A stretch of 64,000 bases of DNA from Trichoplax adhaerens. Its lineage: Eukaryota; Placozoa; Uniplacotomia; Trichoplacea; Trichoplacidae. Both the position numbers and the translations under genes were made by a program. Numbering within the stretch: the stretch's first letter is position 1; each line of letters starts with the position of its first letter. Below, piece by piece: positions 1 to 12,866 of this stretch. The DNA lies in NCBI RefSeq assembly GCF_000150275.1, contig NW_002060943.1, positions 5,359,950 through 5,423,949 on the forward strand, written 5' to 3'. The notes beneath the pieces were generated by a model that ran no database searches, was not told where the DNA came from, and worked only from the letters and a program-made list of their open reading frames with translations.

Positions 1-3000
1 TGTGAATCAAACATCTGAGCATTGGCTCCCATACTTGGGCTTGATATATTGGAAGAAATTGTCGAAAAGGAACTTGTTGTAGCGTGTGTACTATTTATTG
101 TTGAGTCATTTGTGGCAACTGCGGTAGTTAAGGAAGCATTTTGAACTACGTGGACTGTCGAAGTAAGTTCTTCAGGTGTAATTATTTGGCTACTGACTGT
201 AGCACAAACTGCATTGATTGTAGTAGCTGTAGTGGTGACAATTTCATTTTCAACTATCTGTATTGATATTTCTTCAGTGTTTTTTTGTTCTGACGGTTTG
301 GCAATGTCATGACTAGTAGTATCGGCTTCTTGATTATCAACATGATCTTTGTTGACATGGTGGTCATCATTGGCAGCTCTGCTAATCTCTACCTGAGGTA
401 TTTCGATCGATTTATCTTGAATATTCTCTGAAGAAGTATTACCATCTTTTGGGGGATTCGAATTCTTACTAGAAGTTGCAACAGCTTTATCTTTTACTGG
501 CTCTTCCATCGGAACATTGTTAAAATTGTTGTTTGGGTTAGCATCAATTTTACGAAGATTAGCTTCGAAATATAGCCTTTCGTCGGAGGTATCTAGTTGA
601 CTAGTTGGTTGATGGCTTACATTATTTCTTGATCGATTCATTCTGTCATCAAGAGTACCTGAATAGGCATGATCTGGACTTAATGGACGATTATAAGGTG
701 TCTGAGTTGATCCTTGGTATGGGTACTGAGTATTTTCAGTATAGCTGCTATGGCTGTCATGCTTTGGCATTTTAACAATTGGCTTTCGAACAGCTAGTTG
801 GCTAGTTCTATCACTAACGACACTTTTTAGCTCCGCAATATGGTCAGGATTGACCTTAACGTTAGAAAATTTACCATAGCGTGAAGCAATGGCTAAATCT
901 GTCGGTGTGGCTTTGAATTGGGATGATGATGCTAGTTGCAGAGATGCAGTTGCAGAAGAAGCTAATCCCATTTTATCCCTTGTAACATTATTTGTCCTTT
1001 GCTGGGTAGATGGAGGTGATGATTGAGAAGTTGTCCTAATTATAACACCTTTAGATGGTTGCTGATGTAACTGTGTTTGCACGTTAGATGTGCTTTGATT
1101 TCTTGGTGGGGATGCTCGCTGAGGAACGGATTTTTGATTCGTTGATGGCGGAGATCTATCTTGAGAAACAGGAATGGTGCGAGATTCGTGTACAGCATTT
1201 TTTAATATTTCCGTTTCCCGAAAAACTAATGCTCTTTCCTGCATAAGTCTTTTCTCTCGTTGTTGCTTTAATTGCTCTCGTTTTTGATATAGTTCAGATT
1301 CAAGCTTTCGCCGTAATTCATAACATAATTTCTGTTGGTTATTATGTTGTAACTGCTTAAGATTTTGAGCATCAGCTTGATGTTGTAATGTTTTCAGTCG
1401 ATTATTTTGTTCTCTCATAATTTGCTGTTCTGTTACTTTAGCCATGCTACGATTCATAATTGATCCATTATATCGTGGTGGTATTCCTCCCATAATTGGT
1501 AAGGAAGCTGTAGATGATGCATGCCTCAATGACAGTCCAGTATATGGTAATTGTTGATAAATAAGACGATTTGATTGCATGCTGCTAGTATCAAATTTAC
1601 TCATTTTATCCACATTTCCAAATCGGACTGAACTGTATGAAGGAGAATGACGTTGTAATAAATCCGGAGTACTTACATACTCGAGGTTTTTCTTCGGTGG
1701 TGAATGGCCAACGATCCGCTGTCGAAATCGTTGAGATGATTGACGTAAATTGTTATAAATTTTTAGTCCCTTGCCGCTACTTCTATGCTTACGAATATTT
1801 GAATCACTGGCAGTCAACTTTTTACCTTGTTTAAGTTTATTATGATGCTTTCGCTTATGACCGTGATTGCTCATATCTGCCGGAGGGGATATCGCTTGAT
1901 CATTGTCTTTGTCATCGAAGTCATCAAATATGTCGATAATACCTTTTTGCTTCATTTTCTCGCGTACTTCTGACGGAAGTTCAATGGTTGGACTTAAACT
2001 TTGTGATTCATCATCAGATTGAGCTGAATTCGACATAAATTTAGGTCTTTTCGTTTCTTGTGGAGAACGATGGTTTGATGATGAAGAACTATGCTGCTTA
2101 CTACTAACTTGTGATAAAGGTGATCCTGCCTGGGATATTTTCTGATCTCTTAAAGATCTGATGGACTTTGAACTACTAACAGTCGGAGTTGGTGATCCTT
2201 TCAAGTTTGAATTAGCCGTTGTTGAATTTGGGCCATTCTTAATTCTGCCAATTGGTAAAGGTCGATATACCATCTGATCATTAACATTTTGCCATCCCCA
2301 TTCTTCCGCTGCTTTTGGCGATATAACATCAATTGATGAATTTGTGGTAGTATTATCTTGCGCTGATGGGTTAAGTAGTTGTTCAGTGTCAATCCGATAA
2401 TCTTTAATGGTATTCAAGGCAGAATTAATAGCCTTCAATTCAGATATAGGATTATCATCATGATTAGCTACAAATAAGGTAGAAAACTCATCTTCACTGC
2501 TATGTCGATCTGATAATTTGAACTCGTCTTTGGTGGAGGAATAATAACGTTTTTTATCCATCAAATCTGCTATATTGTGATCAAACCATGACACATTGGA
2601 TTTATTATTGGGGGATCTAGTTGATTTTCTATTATAAACTTTACTAGCCAAAGGATTGCCATTTTCGCGATCCTTACGCAAGCGAGATAATCGATGCTGT
2701 AATTGTTTAATTTGTTCATCTTGTAAGTGTTGTTTTTGATCTTCTACCTCATGACGTTGTCTGATATATTTAAGCATTAAATCGTCAGTGTCTGCTGATT
2801 CAGTAATATCTGCTTTAGGTATGACATTATCGATAGTAGAGACATGATTAATGACATTATGTTGTGATCTCATAATAGAATTTTCATTTGCATCATTAGA
2901 TTGCCTAAGTGGTGATGAGCTTGCAGGTGGTATTTTTTGGCGATCACCAGAATTTGGGATAGAGCGTTGATTTAGATTAGAATTATCCGTAAACCGCTGT

Positions 3001-6000
3001 CTGTCAGAATGCTGTTGGTTGAAATGTTGTTCATGATCTTCAGTAAATGATGGATATTCTGTAATATTATCAACAGCGTCATGATATTGATTATTGTGAT
3101 TGAATTGATTAGGTTGATTATAGATTGGAGGAGGAGAAGGAGAATTGTAATCCATACCATTTTGCAAAATTGGGTAATGATTATCTAATTGAGAAGGGCT
3201 TGATTGTGTCGAATCAAATATATTAGACATAGAGTCTTCTGGATTAATATCGCTGGTTGGACTATACATACGAGAATTGGAATTTTCCATCATTTGTTTT
3301 TGAAATTCCATGTGTTGTCGCTGCCTGGGAGATAAGGGTTTATTAACTAGATTATCAATGCTGCTTCTATCTGATAAAACTGATCTACTTCGTTGGTCAA
3401 TATTTCTGAGATCGCGTGCAATAGAGGCGGAATCATCATTTTGGTAAGTTACATAGTCGAATTTTACCTAAAATTTAACAAAATTAAGTCAAAATATAAA
3501 AATATTGGGAATACAGTAATATTTAAGATTAAAGGGTGAATCTAATTTAAGTAACTTACATCAAAGTAAGCTGGATTCTTTTGCAATACGCTGGTAGGAA
3601 TACCTGACGTATATTTAGAGTATAGCTCAATTAATTCTCGAATAGATTGCAATTTATTAATTAAAACGACGACATCATGTTTGAGTATTGCATCTTGTAG
3701 GTAATCAGAACACGCAATGAAGAATTTAAGTTGATCTGGTGACGGTGGAGGTGAACTCTGAATAAACGATGGGAAACTTGCGTCGAAAGGCAGTACATCA
3801 AAGTCGGACTTATTTATTCTCTTAAGATCTGCGGATAACAATGCTGGCGGAATTAACGATATTGCTTTCTCATACCACCCTACCAGCTATTTTTCGAAGT
3901 AAACAAGATATATCAGTTGATTAGTATAGACTTATTATCTTAATTAATGATTAAGTTAAATACAATCAATAATCCAATATTTTTATTGATCCTAAACCAA
4001 TTTCCGTAAGTATGAGATGTAGCTATGAATGGTTGATAATTATTTACAGTATTTAGCTATGTTTAAATAATTGATAAATTAAATACATTGTGTTAAGCAT
4101 TATAAACTACTAACAGATTACTGAAATGATGGCGTAAATTTAGTCTATAAGAGATAATTTTAGCTCGTAAAACATGTCGTGAAAGTAAAACATTTCACTC
4201 ATGAATACTATTTACAGATACTGCCTTAGTTGATGATCCAGTCAAGACGTATTTGGATCTAACGATATAACCTGATCTGTAATTGAGAAATATTATTCCT
4301 CCAAAATTAGATTCGATAATGATATATCATTTATCGATATTGTATAGTATATCTAGATCGTAAATAATTCCTACGCAGTACTCTTTTCAGCTGTCCAGAG
4401 TAAGAGTTGTATCATACGATGAACCTTATCGCTAAATCTAATTTGTGCCGGAGGTTACATCTCCTGTGGTATTGTTTTACCGTAATGCAATACGTAGAGA
4501 ATTAGAAGTGTTAGAATCTGTTTTAACCCATTAGCAGCAGTTGGGTAAATTTTGTAATCGTTAATGAAGTAGATTGTATTACAATATGTAAATCCTTATT
4601 CCCATTGGTGACGGAAAATAACCTCTACTCAATAGAGTAGTAATTTGATAACATATCGCAGTGACAGTGAATAAGAACTTACCCGAGTTAATAAATAATA
4701 AAAGCTGAATACAGCATTTAAGATCTTTCTTCTGGTGTCTAGTCGGCCTGAAAATTTTTTAATTACTGAATGGAACTGTTCGCTGAAGTAACCTATATTT
4801 TTAGTATCGTAATGTTTATATCCGATCATATCTTCAGCTTCTTGCTGTAGCTTTTCTGCTTTATCGATTACATTCTATATTATTAGGTAGAAATACGTTA
4901 GTGGTGTATAGTCATGAAATCGAATTTAATTAATTAGGCTATATCATTCTTGATGTTATCTGATAATTTACCTTAGCGGTAACATAGAATTCGGTTTGAA
5001 AATCGTGGCGTAGCTGTTGAGCCATGGACAATGAAGTAGCTACTACTATAGGTGTTTCGAGGTATGATTCTCCACGGTATTTCAACCAATTCATAATCTG
5101 TGGCAGTAAGCATAAATTAAGTAATCTACCGGTAGATTGTAGAGAAGTGAGAGATTATATCGATACACGTATGTTGTATATTACAAAAGACCGAAAAACT
5201 TTACTTTACTGTCAATAGTTAAAATTTATCGATATAAAAAAAATTTACATACCTCGTCAACGCGACTTTGAAAATTTCTTAGATCAAAGCATTGCCTTAA
5301 CTGCGTTTCTATATCGTTCCATATTGACGTAATCTTTTTGTTAGCATTAACAATTTTAGTATAACCTTTATCTGCATCTTCTGCTAAATCTTGATAAATA
5401 GGTTTAGTTGCGAAAGTCGATAATCCAGGATCAACTTCTGATCTATGAAGCCTCTTTAAAATGGCGGTTCCATCATTAAGTAGTGATTTTATGTTTATTT
5501 CTCTATATAAATTAAAATAAGGAGTAGAAATAAGAGCGTTATTAGAAACGAGCTTGCCATCCTTTATTATAAACTAAAATCCAACACTATTCAATGTTGA
5601 TACTGGGCCATACGTACTTTAAAATGCGAGCGAATTCGGTCCTATATTTCTTAAAGACTTCTTCGGCGCCATCCAATGTCGATGGTAGCTCATTTTCTTT
5701 CATAGCTTCTAGTTCAGCTATAATTCTAGGTGCTTTACTATTTGTATCTTCACATTGTTGTATAAATGGTAGAATTATCTAAAGATACACCATGAAGTAG
5801 ATTAAAGATGTTAATGTAGCGTAAATTGATAGAACTTGATAGATATGATTGACTGCAAGCTAATTAGATATCTAAAAATAAATAAAATAGCAAGCGAGCC
5901 AATGTGGAAATTTACAAATATTGATTAGCTTCGAAATATTGAAGTACTTCGGTAAATTTTTCATAAATGGAAGAGAACTGACGGTAAAATTATTGATTAA

Positions 6001-7222
6001 TGAAATTGTGTACAATTACTAATGCACCTGCAAGTATCTGACACAAGCTTGATGATCGTGAACAAGGTATCCACCAAGATCCGAAGTTAACTGACTCGAA
6101 TCAATTTGAGATTTTAAGTCATGTACTTCGTTCAAGATTTTAATCTACAAGAACAATGACAAGTAACAAGGTGATTTTAAATTACAGTAATCAATCTTAA
6201 ATTAAGGTTTAAAATCCGAAATAGATTTGCCCACTGACTGGTAGAGGTTGTTTAAATTTCGATTGTTTGTATCGCGATAGTGCTTTTGATAGACACTTTT
6301 GATTCGCTCTACTTCTGGGTTTTATGAGATAAACGACATGGATCAGCCCTGTATATGCCTGAAAAAATTAGACGGTTGATTTTAACTGTTAGTAATGCAG
6401 TGAAATCACAAAATATTTTAAATAATAAAGCGATATTTAAGTCACGGAAAGCTTATTGTACCTTGATGTTATCGAGAGCATCGAGTGTAAAATTAATGTA
6501 TTCATATGGAGATGCTGATAAATCTATAATAATAGTATAGCCACGGTGTCGCTGTTCCATCCTATATTTAGAAATATCCAAATATATGTTATATGAGTAG
6601 GAATTTTAGTTAAACTGATTAAATAGACTAGCGTTAAGTAAGGAGAATTGCTAGTATATACGCGTATAATACAATATAATCATCTTATCGATGATTATTT
6701 TGAGTTAATGAAATCTCTGATTAATGATGTTTCGAATGAAAACGATAGATAGCTGCAATACAGTGCAAATAAATACTGAGAGATAACGATGTTGCATTAA
6801 GATTGTGGTAATAACTTTTTACTAAATTAATCTTGTATGAATTACCTAGGTAGACCCATCCAGAAGTTAAGTAGTTGGGTCATCTCTAGAGTACTTAAAT
6901 CGGTTATTCCCGTTCCATGACGTTTAGCAGGCAAGGTAATAATTGGGCCACCTCGTTGATCGGTACCACCTTATCGAAAGAATATAGTAGTCAATATATT
7001 AGCGTATATATAAACTGTGTTCATTATTCCTTCTACGACCATTTAAAGATACACATACCAATTAGCCTGCAATTTATACAGATACTACTACGCTACAGAG
7101 CTTGTACCTCCATTAGTCTAATTGTGCAAGAAATTTTTTGCAGTTTACTTATTTTTACCTGTTAAGATGGCAGCCTCTGACAGCAACGTATCAGTATTTA
7201 GAATGGACGGCTTGGATGGCAT
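1..7222 (-). CDS. Sec14/CRAL-TRIO plus spectrin-repeat protein, Trio/SESTD1-like N-terminus (partial)
   Basis: Eleven exons read in one frame on the minus strand: 7222-7159, 6969-6846, 6561-6462, 6358-6239, 6144-6028, 5778-5618, 5502-5253, 5013-4972, 4874-4683, 3886-3560 and 3467 to the window edge. The first 499 residues start MPSKPSILNTDTLL and run into a lipid-binding Sec14 domain (ILTGGTDQRGGPIITLP, RGYTIIIDLS, SQLTSDLGG). Helical spectrin-type repeats follow (LNDGTAILKRLH, LDTRRKILNAVF). This order is that of the N-termini of Trio, Kalirin and SESTD1, which act at the membrane and cytoskeleton. The last exon is over 3.4 kb and open to the edge. It codes Ser/Thr/Asn/Gln-rich, probably disordered sequence with a Gln/Arg/Glu coiled-coil stretch near 1240-1440. 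No RhoGEF domain is visible, so it may be a lineage-specific architecture or a Trio relative whose catalytic part lies outside. The start is the first ATG that splices in frame into the Sec14 domain. Exon ends are my reading of splice sites. Confidence 0.8.
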
Positions 7223-8936
7223 GATCACTTATCTACAAACCTAACTGATGGGAAAGTCTCGGTTAATTACAGGAGCATGTTTTTATTTTTCTATTCAAAA
7301 ATTCATCTTCTACAATCGTATAAGACATTGCAAACTTTGAGTTTATTTATAAGATCCCTTAGCTAATGGTAAATGAACTCAAACTACTTGATACTATATG
7401 CATAAAGAGCTCTTTTTTACGTATATTCAGTCCTAAGGTTCGTTTATTCTATTTGATTATATACTGCGTATAATAAATGTTTTCAGTAATGCGGCGATGG
7501 TATCACTATGTCGTCAATTGAAGGCTTGCACATTGCATCGTGCATATTTTGATAATATTTTAAGTGCAATCAAAATTAAATCCTACCGACGACATACTGA
7601 TGTCCAATTAGCCTACTGTAAGATGTAAGCTCAAAAATTCTGGCTCCAGAATACAATTGTATGCTTTGATGTATCAGTTACATTAAATGTTTTACTAGCT
7701 ATTTTGGGCGGTTGATGTTAGCATTTAGTACAATAAGAGGCTACTATCAATAATGTTGTAGATAGTTATAATTTTTTCGTTATAGATTCTAATATCATTG
7801 AAATTGAACTATCAGAAGATAAGGAAGATAATATCAATCGCTGTTTTCCAATTTGATACAAAGGTCAATAAAAGTAGGAAGTTACGAGAAATGATTATGA
7901 TTTCGGCGATAACGGTCAAGGGTGATTGTCCACTATAGTACAATAGCCCAGATTATGATATTATCGCTAGAAAGTTAATCGTAGTAATTTAATATAATCT
8001 TCAGTATAAAATTATTACCAGTAAATTCTGCTAGTTTCTCATTGCCTACAAATAAGTTAACACAAATTGTTGTTATCTGACGAAATCTTTAATGAAAAGT
8101 ATGTCGGTAAACGAAGAGGAAGGATGCCACTAGAGCGATAAATTGTCGATACAATAGTTATTAACGTATCATTGTTGTCCGAAACTAAAGCATTAACTGT
8201 AGATGAGGAAATTATTTTGTTCTATTTTGACACAATAGTATACAAACACAATAACAGTAAGTACCATATTAATATAGAATTGCTAAAGGAATCAGGGAGC
8301 GTTAAGTATATCCTAACTAGCGATGGAAAAATTGATTTTACGGAATTAAAAATGATCGATTAATATCCTCCTGTGTTGCGTAACGCTGCACTATTTACAT
8401 ATGCTAGATGTAATTAATGTAAACACATCAATAATAAAAAAATACTGCTTGAAATAGATTGTTGCTTGGCAGTGCATGATGGTATACAAGTTAAAATCTC
8501 TAGATAATTGTATCGTCATCGATCACTCTCTGATATAACAGTAGTCACTACTTTCAATTACATTGTAATGTGTCTCAAATTAAATAGAGGATATTATTTG
8601 CTATAACTGATTTCACGATGTGGTTGCGTACGATATTATTTACTCCTGAACTTTATACAACTCGTGTAAGTAGGGCGAGTACAGTCTTATACATATAAAG
8701 ACAATAGGTACGCTATATTTACTTGACGGTAGCCAAGCTTCAATGTGTCACAATAATCGATTTAATTAATTTTTCTAACTGGAAGGAAGGTAGTTTGACT
8801 ATTGATTGGCAGAAAATATACAGTAGGGTGATGATAATAATAGTGTAATTATAGTGGATTGAATATTTGAAAGGCTAGTTATGAAGTAATTCGATTAATT
8901 TTATTTAAAAATATTATTTTACTATGTTTATTCTAG

Positions 8937-9024
8937 TTATGATAATATGTGTTGGGATGATCCACGAAAAGATGCAATTTTTAACGATGATAGTCATTAT
9001 GAATATAAGGATCCTGAACTTTAA
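8937..9024 (+). CDS. Possible terminal exon of an unknown gene
   Basis: A pyrimidine-rich acceptor (ttctag) is followed by an open segment ending in TAA. It encodes an acidic, hydrophilic tail containing CWDDPRKDAIFNDDSHYEY. Nearby open stretches at about 7790-7855 and 8172-8363 are also acidic and could be earlier exons, but I could not join them by splice phase. It may equally be chance in AT-rich DNA. I do not recognise the product. Confidence 0.2.
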
Positions 9025-9594
9025 AAGTAATAACTACAATGATTCTATGGATAAAGACGTCTAAAATAGAAAGAGTAGATTGATTTTTGATGATTATTAT
9101 GAATAGTAATTAATTTATCATTTCGTAGTGTATTATTGTTATATACCAAACGATAATAACGTAAAGCTGATGGAAAATTAATAATGCACTTTAACCTATC
9201 ACTACATTGGTGTAGCGTTTATTCGATAGTCAAATTACACAGAATATCGATATCATAACTATTCCATTAAGAATAAATGAATTCATTCCTCTTAAATAGT
9301 ATACAAAGTTGCATTAGTATTACATATTTCTATATCCAGTTACTTTGTTACTTATTACTGATATTGAATCGATTCTTACTTCTGCATGTTCTATTTTTAG
9401 TATGGTGGGACTCAAACGTGTTGTTACTTCGCTTAGAGCTTACTAATTCTTGTTGATTGGCTAAACACTAACGTACATGTCCATCTGCACATCTAATCTT
9501 TTAGATGATAAATAAATAAGGGAAAATGATTTGGACATTTTATTCGGTAATAAAATGGCAGAGTAATGCTTATTTTACGGTTGATGATGGGTAA

Positions 9595-9783
9595 TTACGA
9601 TTTTATATGAGCTAAAAATACCCCTCGTATATCATCATGTTCATTAATCGAATAGTGTAATGTCAGCAGTTGGGGGGGGGGCGGTGGTCGAGGATACACG
9701 TACTCTTTAGCAGTGGAGCAAATAGGTGATCGTAGAATGTCTTCGTTGGAGTGTACATAAGAAGGAGGAACTGTAACATTTGT
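9595..9783 (-). CDS. Possible proline-rich terminal exon of an unknown gene
   Basis: On the minus strand a tttag acceptor opens a 62-codon frame ending in TAA. It includes NVTVPPSYVHSNED and a run of prolines (YPRPPPPPQ) encoded by the C-run opposite the G tract at about 9671. A possible preceding open block (about 9877-9815, containing TDTIYELEW) does not join it in phase. The composition is less AT-biased than its surroundings. It could be the cytoplasmic tail of an undetected gene or a relic. Confidence 0.22.
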   Translation of the reverse strand, partial: TNVTVPPSYVHSNEDILRSPICSTAKEYVYPRPPPPPQLLTLHYSINEHDDIRGVFLAHIKS

Positions 9784-10849
9784 AATCTAAAATATGAAAA
9801 CATTGCCATGTTACCGCCATTCTAATTCGTAAATTGTGTCCGTCTGGATGAGAGTGGTCTTATCGATGCAAATGATAACCTATATTAATTCATGAATCGG
9901 CCGATCTCATTAAAATTGTGGAATATAGGAATTCGTCTTATAAATGCCATATGAAGAATTTGAATATTATTCTATACGTAACATTTTTGTCGTTCTGTAT
10001 ATTAATATTTGTTCCTATTGATGATAGTTTTCCGCTTCTTCCTTCCATTAAACTAAGTAAAACTGTATATTGCAATATTATCGTTGTTAGCGGTATCATT
10101 TAACATGTATGAATTGCGGATAGTTGGATGGTGTTATAGATATATTTGAAGCTACCGTTGTGGTATCTTCTGATTATAGACATTGCTTTGCCTGAATTTG
10201 GTAACGATTAAGGTAATTCAATCTTGGTGCGCTAACGCGTTATAAACTAAGGCTTTGGTTTCGACTGTTGTCTGCTTAAGTAATTTTTGAATTTTTGAAT
10301 TCTTTTAACTATCATGACACCGCTAATAGTACAATTATGATCCACTAGAGCGATTTCAATAGCATTTTACATGCTCTACGCTTGTATCACTACTGAAAAT
10401 GTTGGACAATTAAGAAGGTTCTATTGATAAACGATGAAAATTTTATTTACATACATTTTATAACTGACTGGTTCATTAGTAGCATGATATTGCATGATAT
10501 TGTCGGCGTTAAAAGGAAGATTAATTTCAATTCCTTGGATGGAAATGAAGATTTACAATAGTTCATGATTCTATATGTTTATCATTTTATTCAGAAATGA
10601 AAAGGGATCGACCGAGATAAGATCATGATGGTCAATGGCTAGTACAGAATGAAAGTATAGAAAAGAAAACAACGTAAGCAATTTAAAACAATTTCTACCA
10701 TTAGGTACGACAAAGGATAAACTTTATGGAATGGATTTTGATCATCGCCTGAAGACACATATGAAACTGTCGACCGCGAATTCTATCTATGTTTAGCCTG
10801 GTAGTGACTTGATCAAGAGTTACCTGATCTTGAGCATCAATAATTGTAG

Positions 10850-10975
10850 ATGATTAATTTCCTACAATCTTACGTTGTCGATGGTAGACGTAAGAAAGTA
10901 ATTGGCGATCTTGATCTACTTGAACAGGGATTAATTGTACGCCAAGTTGAATATTTGGGTTTGCGTAGCATCTGA
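10850..10975 (+). CDS. Possible short exon or relic ORF
   Basis: An ATG immediately after a ttgtag acceptor-like site opens 41 codons ending in TGA, with a coding-like mix of charged and aliphatic residues (DGRRKKVIGDLDLLEQG). Neighbouring frames upstream (for example GTTKDKLYGMDFDHRLK at about 10700-10750) look similar in style but are interrupted. No family is recognised; it may be a decayed gene. Confidence 0.18.
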   Translation: MINFLQSYVVDGRRKKVIGDLDLLEQGLIVRQVEYLGLRSI

Positions 10976-11146
10976 ATATTATGACCCAATTATAGCTGAT
11001 CAGCATCAACTGGTGATTGGTTGAAGGCTTGGCGAACCGACGCGTAGTTTACTATGGTGACCGCCGCGATGGAACTTGAATTCTATTGGACGTTTAGTAA
11101 GCATGCGCACCGATCGTTTTATTCGAACATCATGCAAGTTCCCTTC

Positions 11147-11192
11147 GTGTACAGTACAGTACAGTAGAATTCCTCCGTACTGTACTGTACAC
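11147..11192. repeat. Perfect 16-bp inverted repeat of GTAC pentamers
   Basis: The arm gtgtacagtacagtac at 11147-11162 is matched exactly by its reverse complement at 11177-11192, across a 14-base spacer. The arms are made of the ACAGT/ACTGT pentamer found in the other clusters. The sequence could form a hairpin or cruciform. Confidence 0.85.
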
Positions 11193-11248
11193 TGGTAGGT
11201 AGTGCTTTTCATAAGGTAATGGTCTGGGAGCCTGGGGTTGTTAGTAAC

Positions 11249-11492
11249 TTGTTACTAAAATACGCGACTAAACAAGAAAATACCATTACAGTATACTGTA
11301 CTGAGTAGTGGAAGGGCTAATTTCTATGATTCTTGTGCAAACACTACAGCAGTGCACTCGCTGTACTGTGGGTTGTTACTAAAATAAGCGACTAGACAAG
11401 AAAATACGATTATACTGTACTGTATTGAGTATGTTCGGGCTAATTTCTATGATTTTGTGCAAACACGACAGCAGTGCACTCGCTGTAGTGTG
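11249..11492. repeat. Tandem duplication of a ~121-bp unit
   Basis: Copy A (11249-11370) and copy B (11373-11492) share long identical blocks, such as gggctaatttctatgatt and cagcagtgcactcgctgta. They differ by scattered substitutions and by the length of the internal ACTGT pentamer tract. Another pentamer array follows at about 11493-11600. This is a diverged tandem duplication with no coding potential. Confidence 0.85.
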
Positions 11493-12853
11493 TACACTGT
11501 ATGTACAGTATACTGTACTATACTGTACTGTACAGTTCAGTACCGTACAGTGTACAGTACCTTAACGGGTGCATATTGTGACTGTACACTGTACAGTCAT
11601 GGACTACTCAATTACACTACCGTATGCAAACTCTTGACTTTTGCTTTACAGCTACCTGACCTACAAAACTGCCTTTCTATTTTGCAGTAAAGGACTCAAT
11701 TTATACATTCTCGTTCTACTGTAATAAAGGAGTAAGCATGATCTACAAATAGGCAATGCCATATTTTAAATTTCCACCTGGCAATCTCCTTCGCACAGAT
11801 TAAATATAAAGCGGAAATGAAATTAAAAATCGCATGCAATCTGAAACTTATCGACGGTATATTGTTTTTCCTGCATTCCAAATAAAAGCTTTTCTCTGCT
11901 TTATCCAAGCTATTCCTTGAATGCTTTACATCTACTAACGCTTTGGAACGAAATGATAGGCAGCTCAATTTTGTAAAATAAAGCTTCACTAAACACTTGA
12001 CGCTCACCTTAGCCGCGAACTAATTTACGAATCACAATGGAATGATTTATGAACTGTTATGGCATGTATATCATAAAATAAGGTTAAGAGGGATTGTTTA
12101 TTGCTGCCTGCAACCAGGTGTTACAATATAATCATCGCTATGCATATAACATATTCGTATTTAGCGATAGATACTATTTGATAGTGCTTAACAGTGTATC
12201 ACTAGCAGATGCATTGTAACTAAGCTACCGAGAAAAACGAAACAAAATTCAATGCTCACGTAATGTACAATTATTCATTTTCTAAAAATTAGAGAAGGGA
12301 TTTTTTTTATAGGATAATTACATTATTCAAAGTCAAATTCGTGAATTCAATACAATGAGAAAGAGATTAATTTTAATATAGATCCAAGAATTATACTCAT
12401 ACAAATATGTTATCATTAAATTTATGTATTAAATTATATTTGAATCAAGAACTAAAATTTATAGTAAGACTAAAAGCTAATCTTTGCTAGACATCGTTCA
12501 GATCCAAGTCTAAATATCACTTTGTGCTATTTATTGGCATTATGACGTCTTTTGTTGCGAATTATATTCGGAAAGATAGTACTTGATTCCGATTACAATC
12601 ATTGTAAACTATGATACTTGGTAAGACTGATTTTATGGAGTACTTAATTACACTTTATAAAGGCACGATTGAATAACGTTCATAAAGTCTTTATTATAAT
12701 ACAGGAAGAGACTATATTATACTCGTATAACATTTACTGAGATCATTCGTTACGGTTTCCTAATTTATGACGTAAAGGTCAAGTCAATGTTGGTTAGCTA
12801 CTAATATATCATAGTCGAAGTGACCAAGGATTTTGAAGTCATGTAATCCGATA

Positions 12854-12859
12854 TTTATT
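12854..12859 (-). promoter_or_regulatory. Poly(A) signal for KIF17
   Basis: An AATAAA hexamer on the minus strand lies about 8 bases after the KIF17 stop codon, implying a very short 3' UTR if used. Confidence 0.45.
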
Positions 12860-12866
12860 ATTTGGG

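Larger units (their letters stand above)
7223..12853. other. Intergenic region, no assignable gene
   Basis: This stretch lies upstream of the Sec14/spectrin gene and downstream of the KIF17 stop. I see no conserved protein in it. It contains a few exon-like open segments listed separately, a 10-base G run near 9671, and the first pentamer-repeat cluster at 11147-11600. The 103-codon minus-strand frame at 11696-12007 has no recognisable motif. Confidence 0.6.

Noticed and set aside
6239-6561. Apparent one-base frame break between the third and fourth exons of the Sec14/spectrin gene
   Set aside because: It arose from using the AG at about 6350. The upstream acceptor after a T-run (exon start 6358) restores the frame with four extra residues, so no pseudogene or odd splice site is needed.
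9918-10103. 61-codon hydrophobic plus-strand frame resembling a membrane segment
   Set aside because: AT-rich sequence often gives Ile/Leu/Phe-rich frames; no splice partners or family match.
11457-11690. Open frame with repeated YCTVQYR-type sequence
   Set aside because: It is a translation of the ACTGT/ACAGT pentamer repeats, not a protein.
11696-12007. 103-codon minus-strand frame
   Set aside because: No recognisable motif, no neighbouring exon, and composition like random AT-rich DNA.
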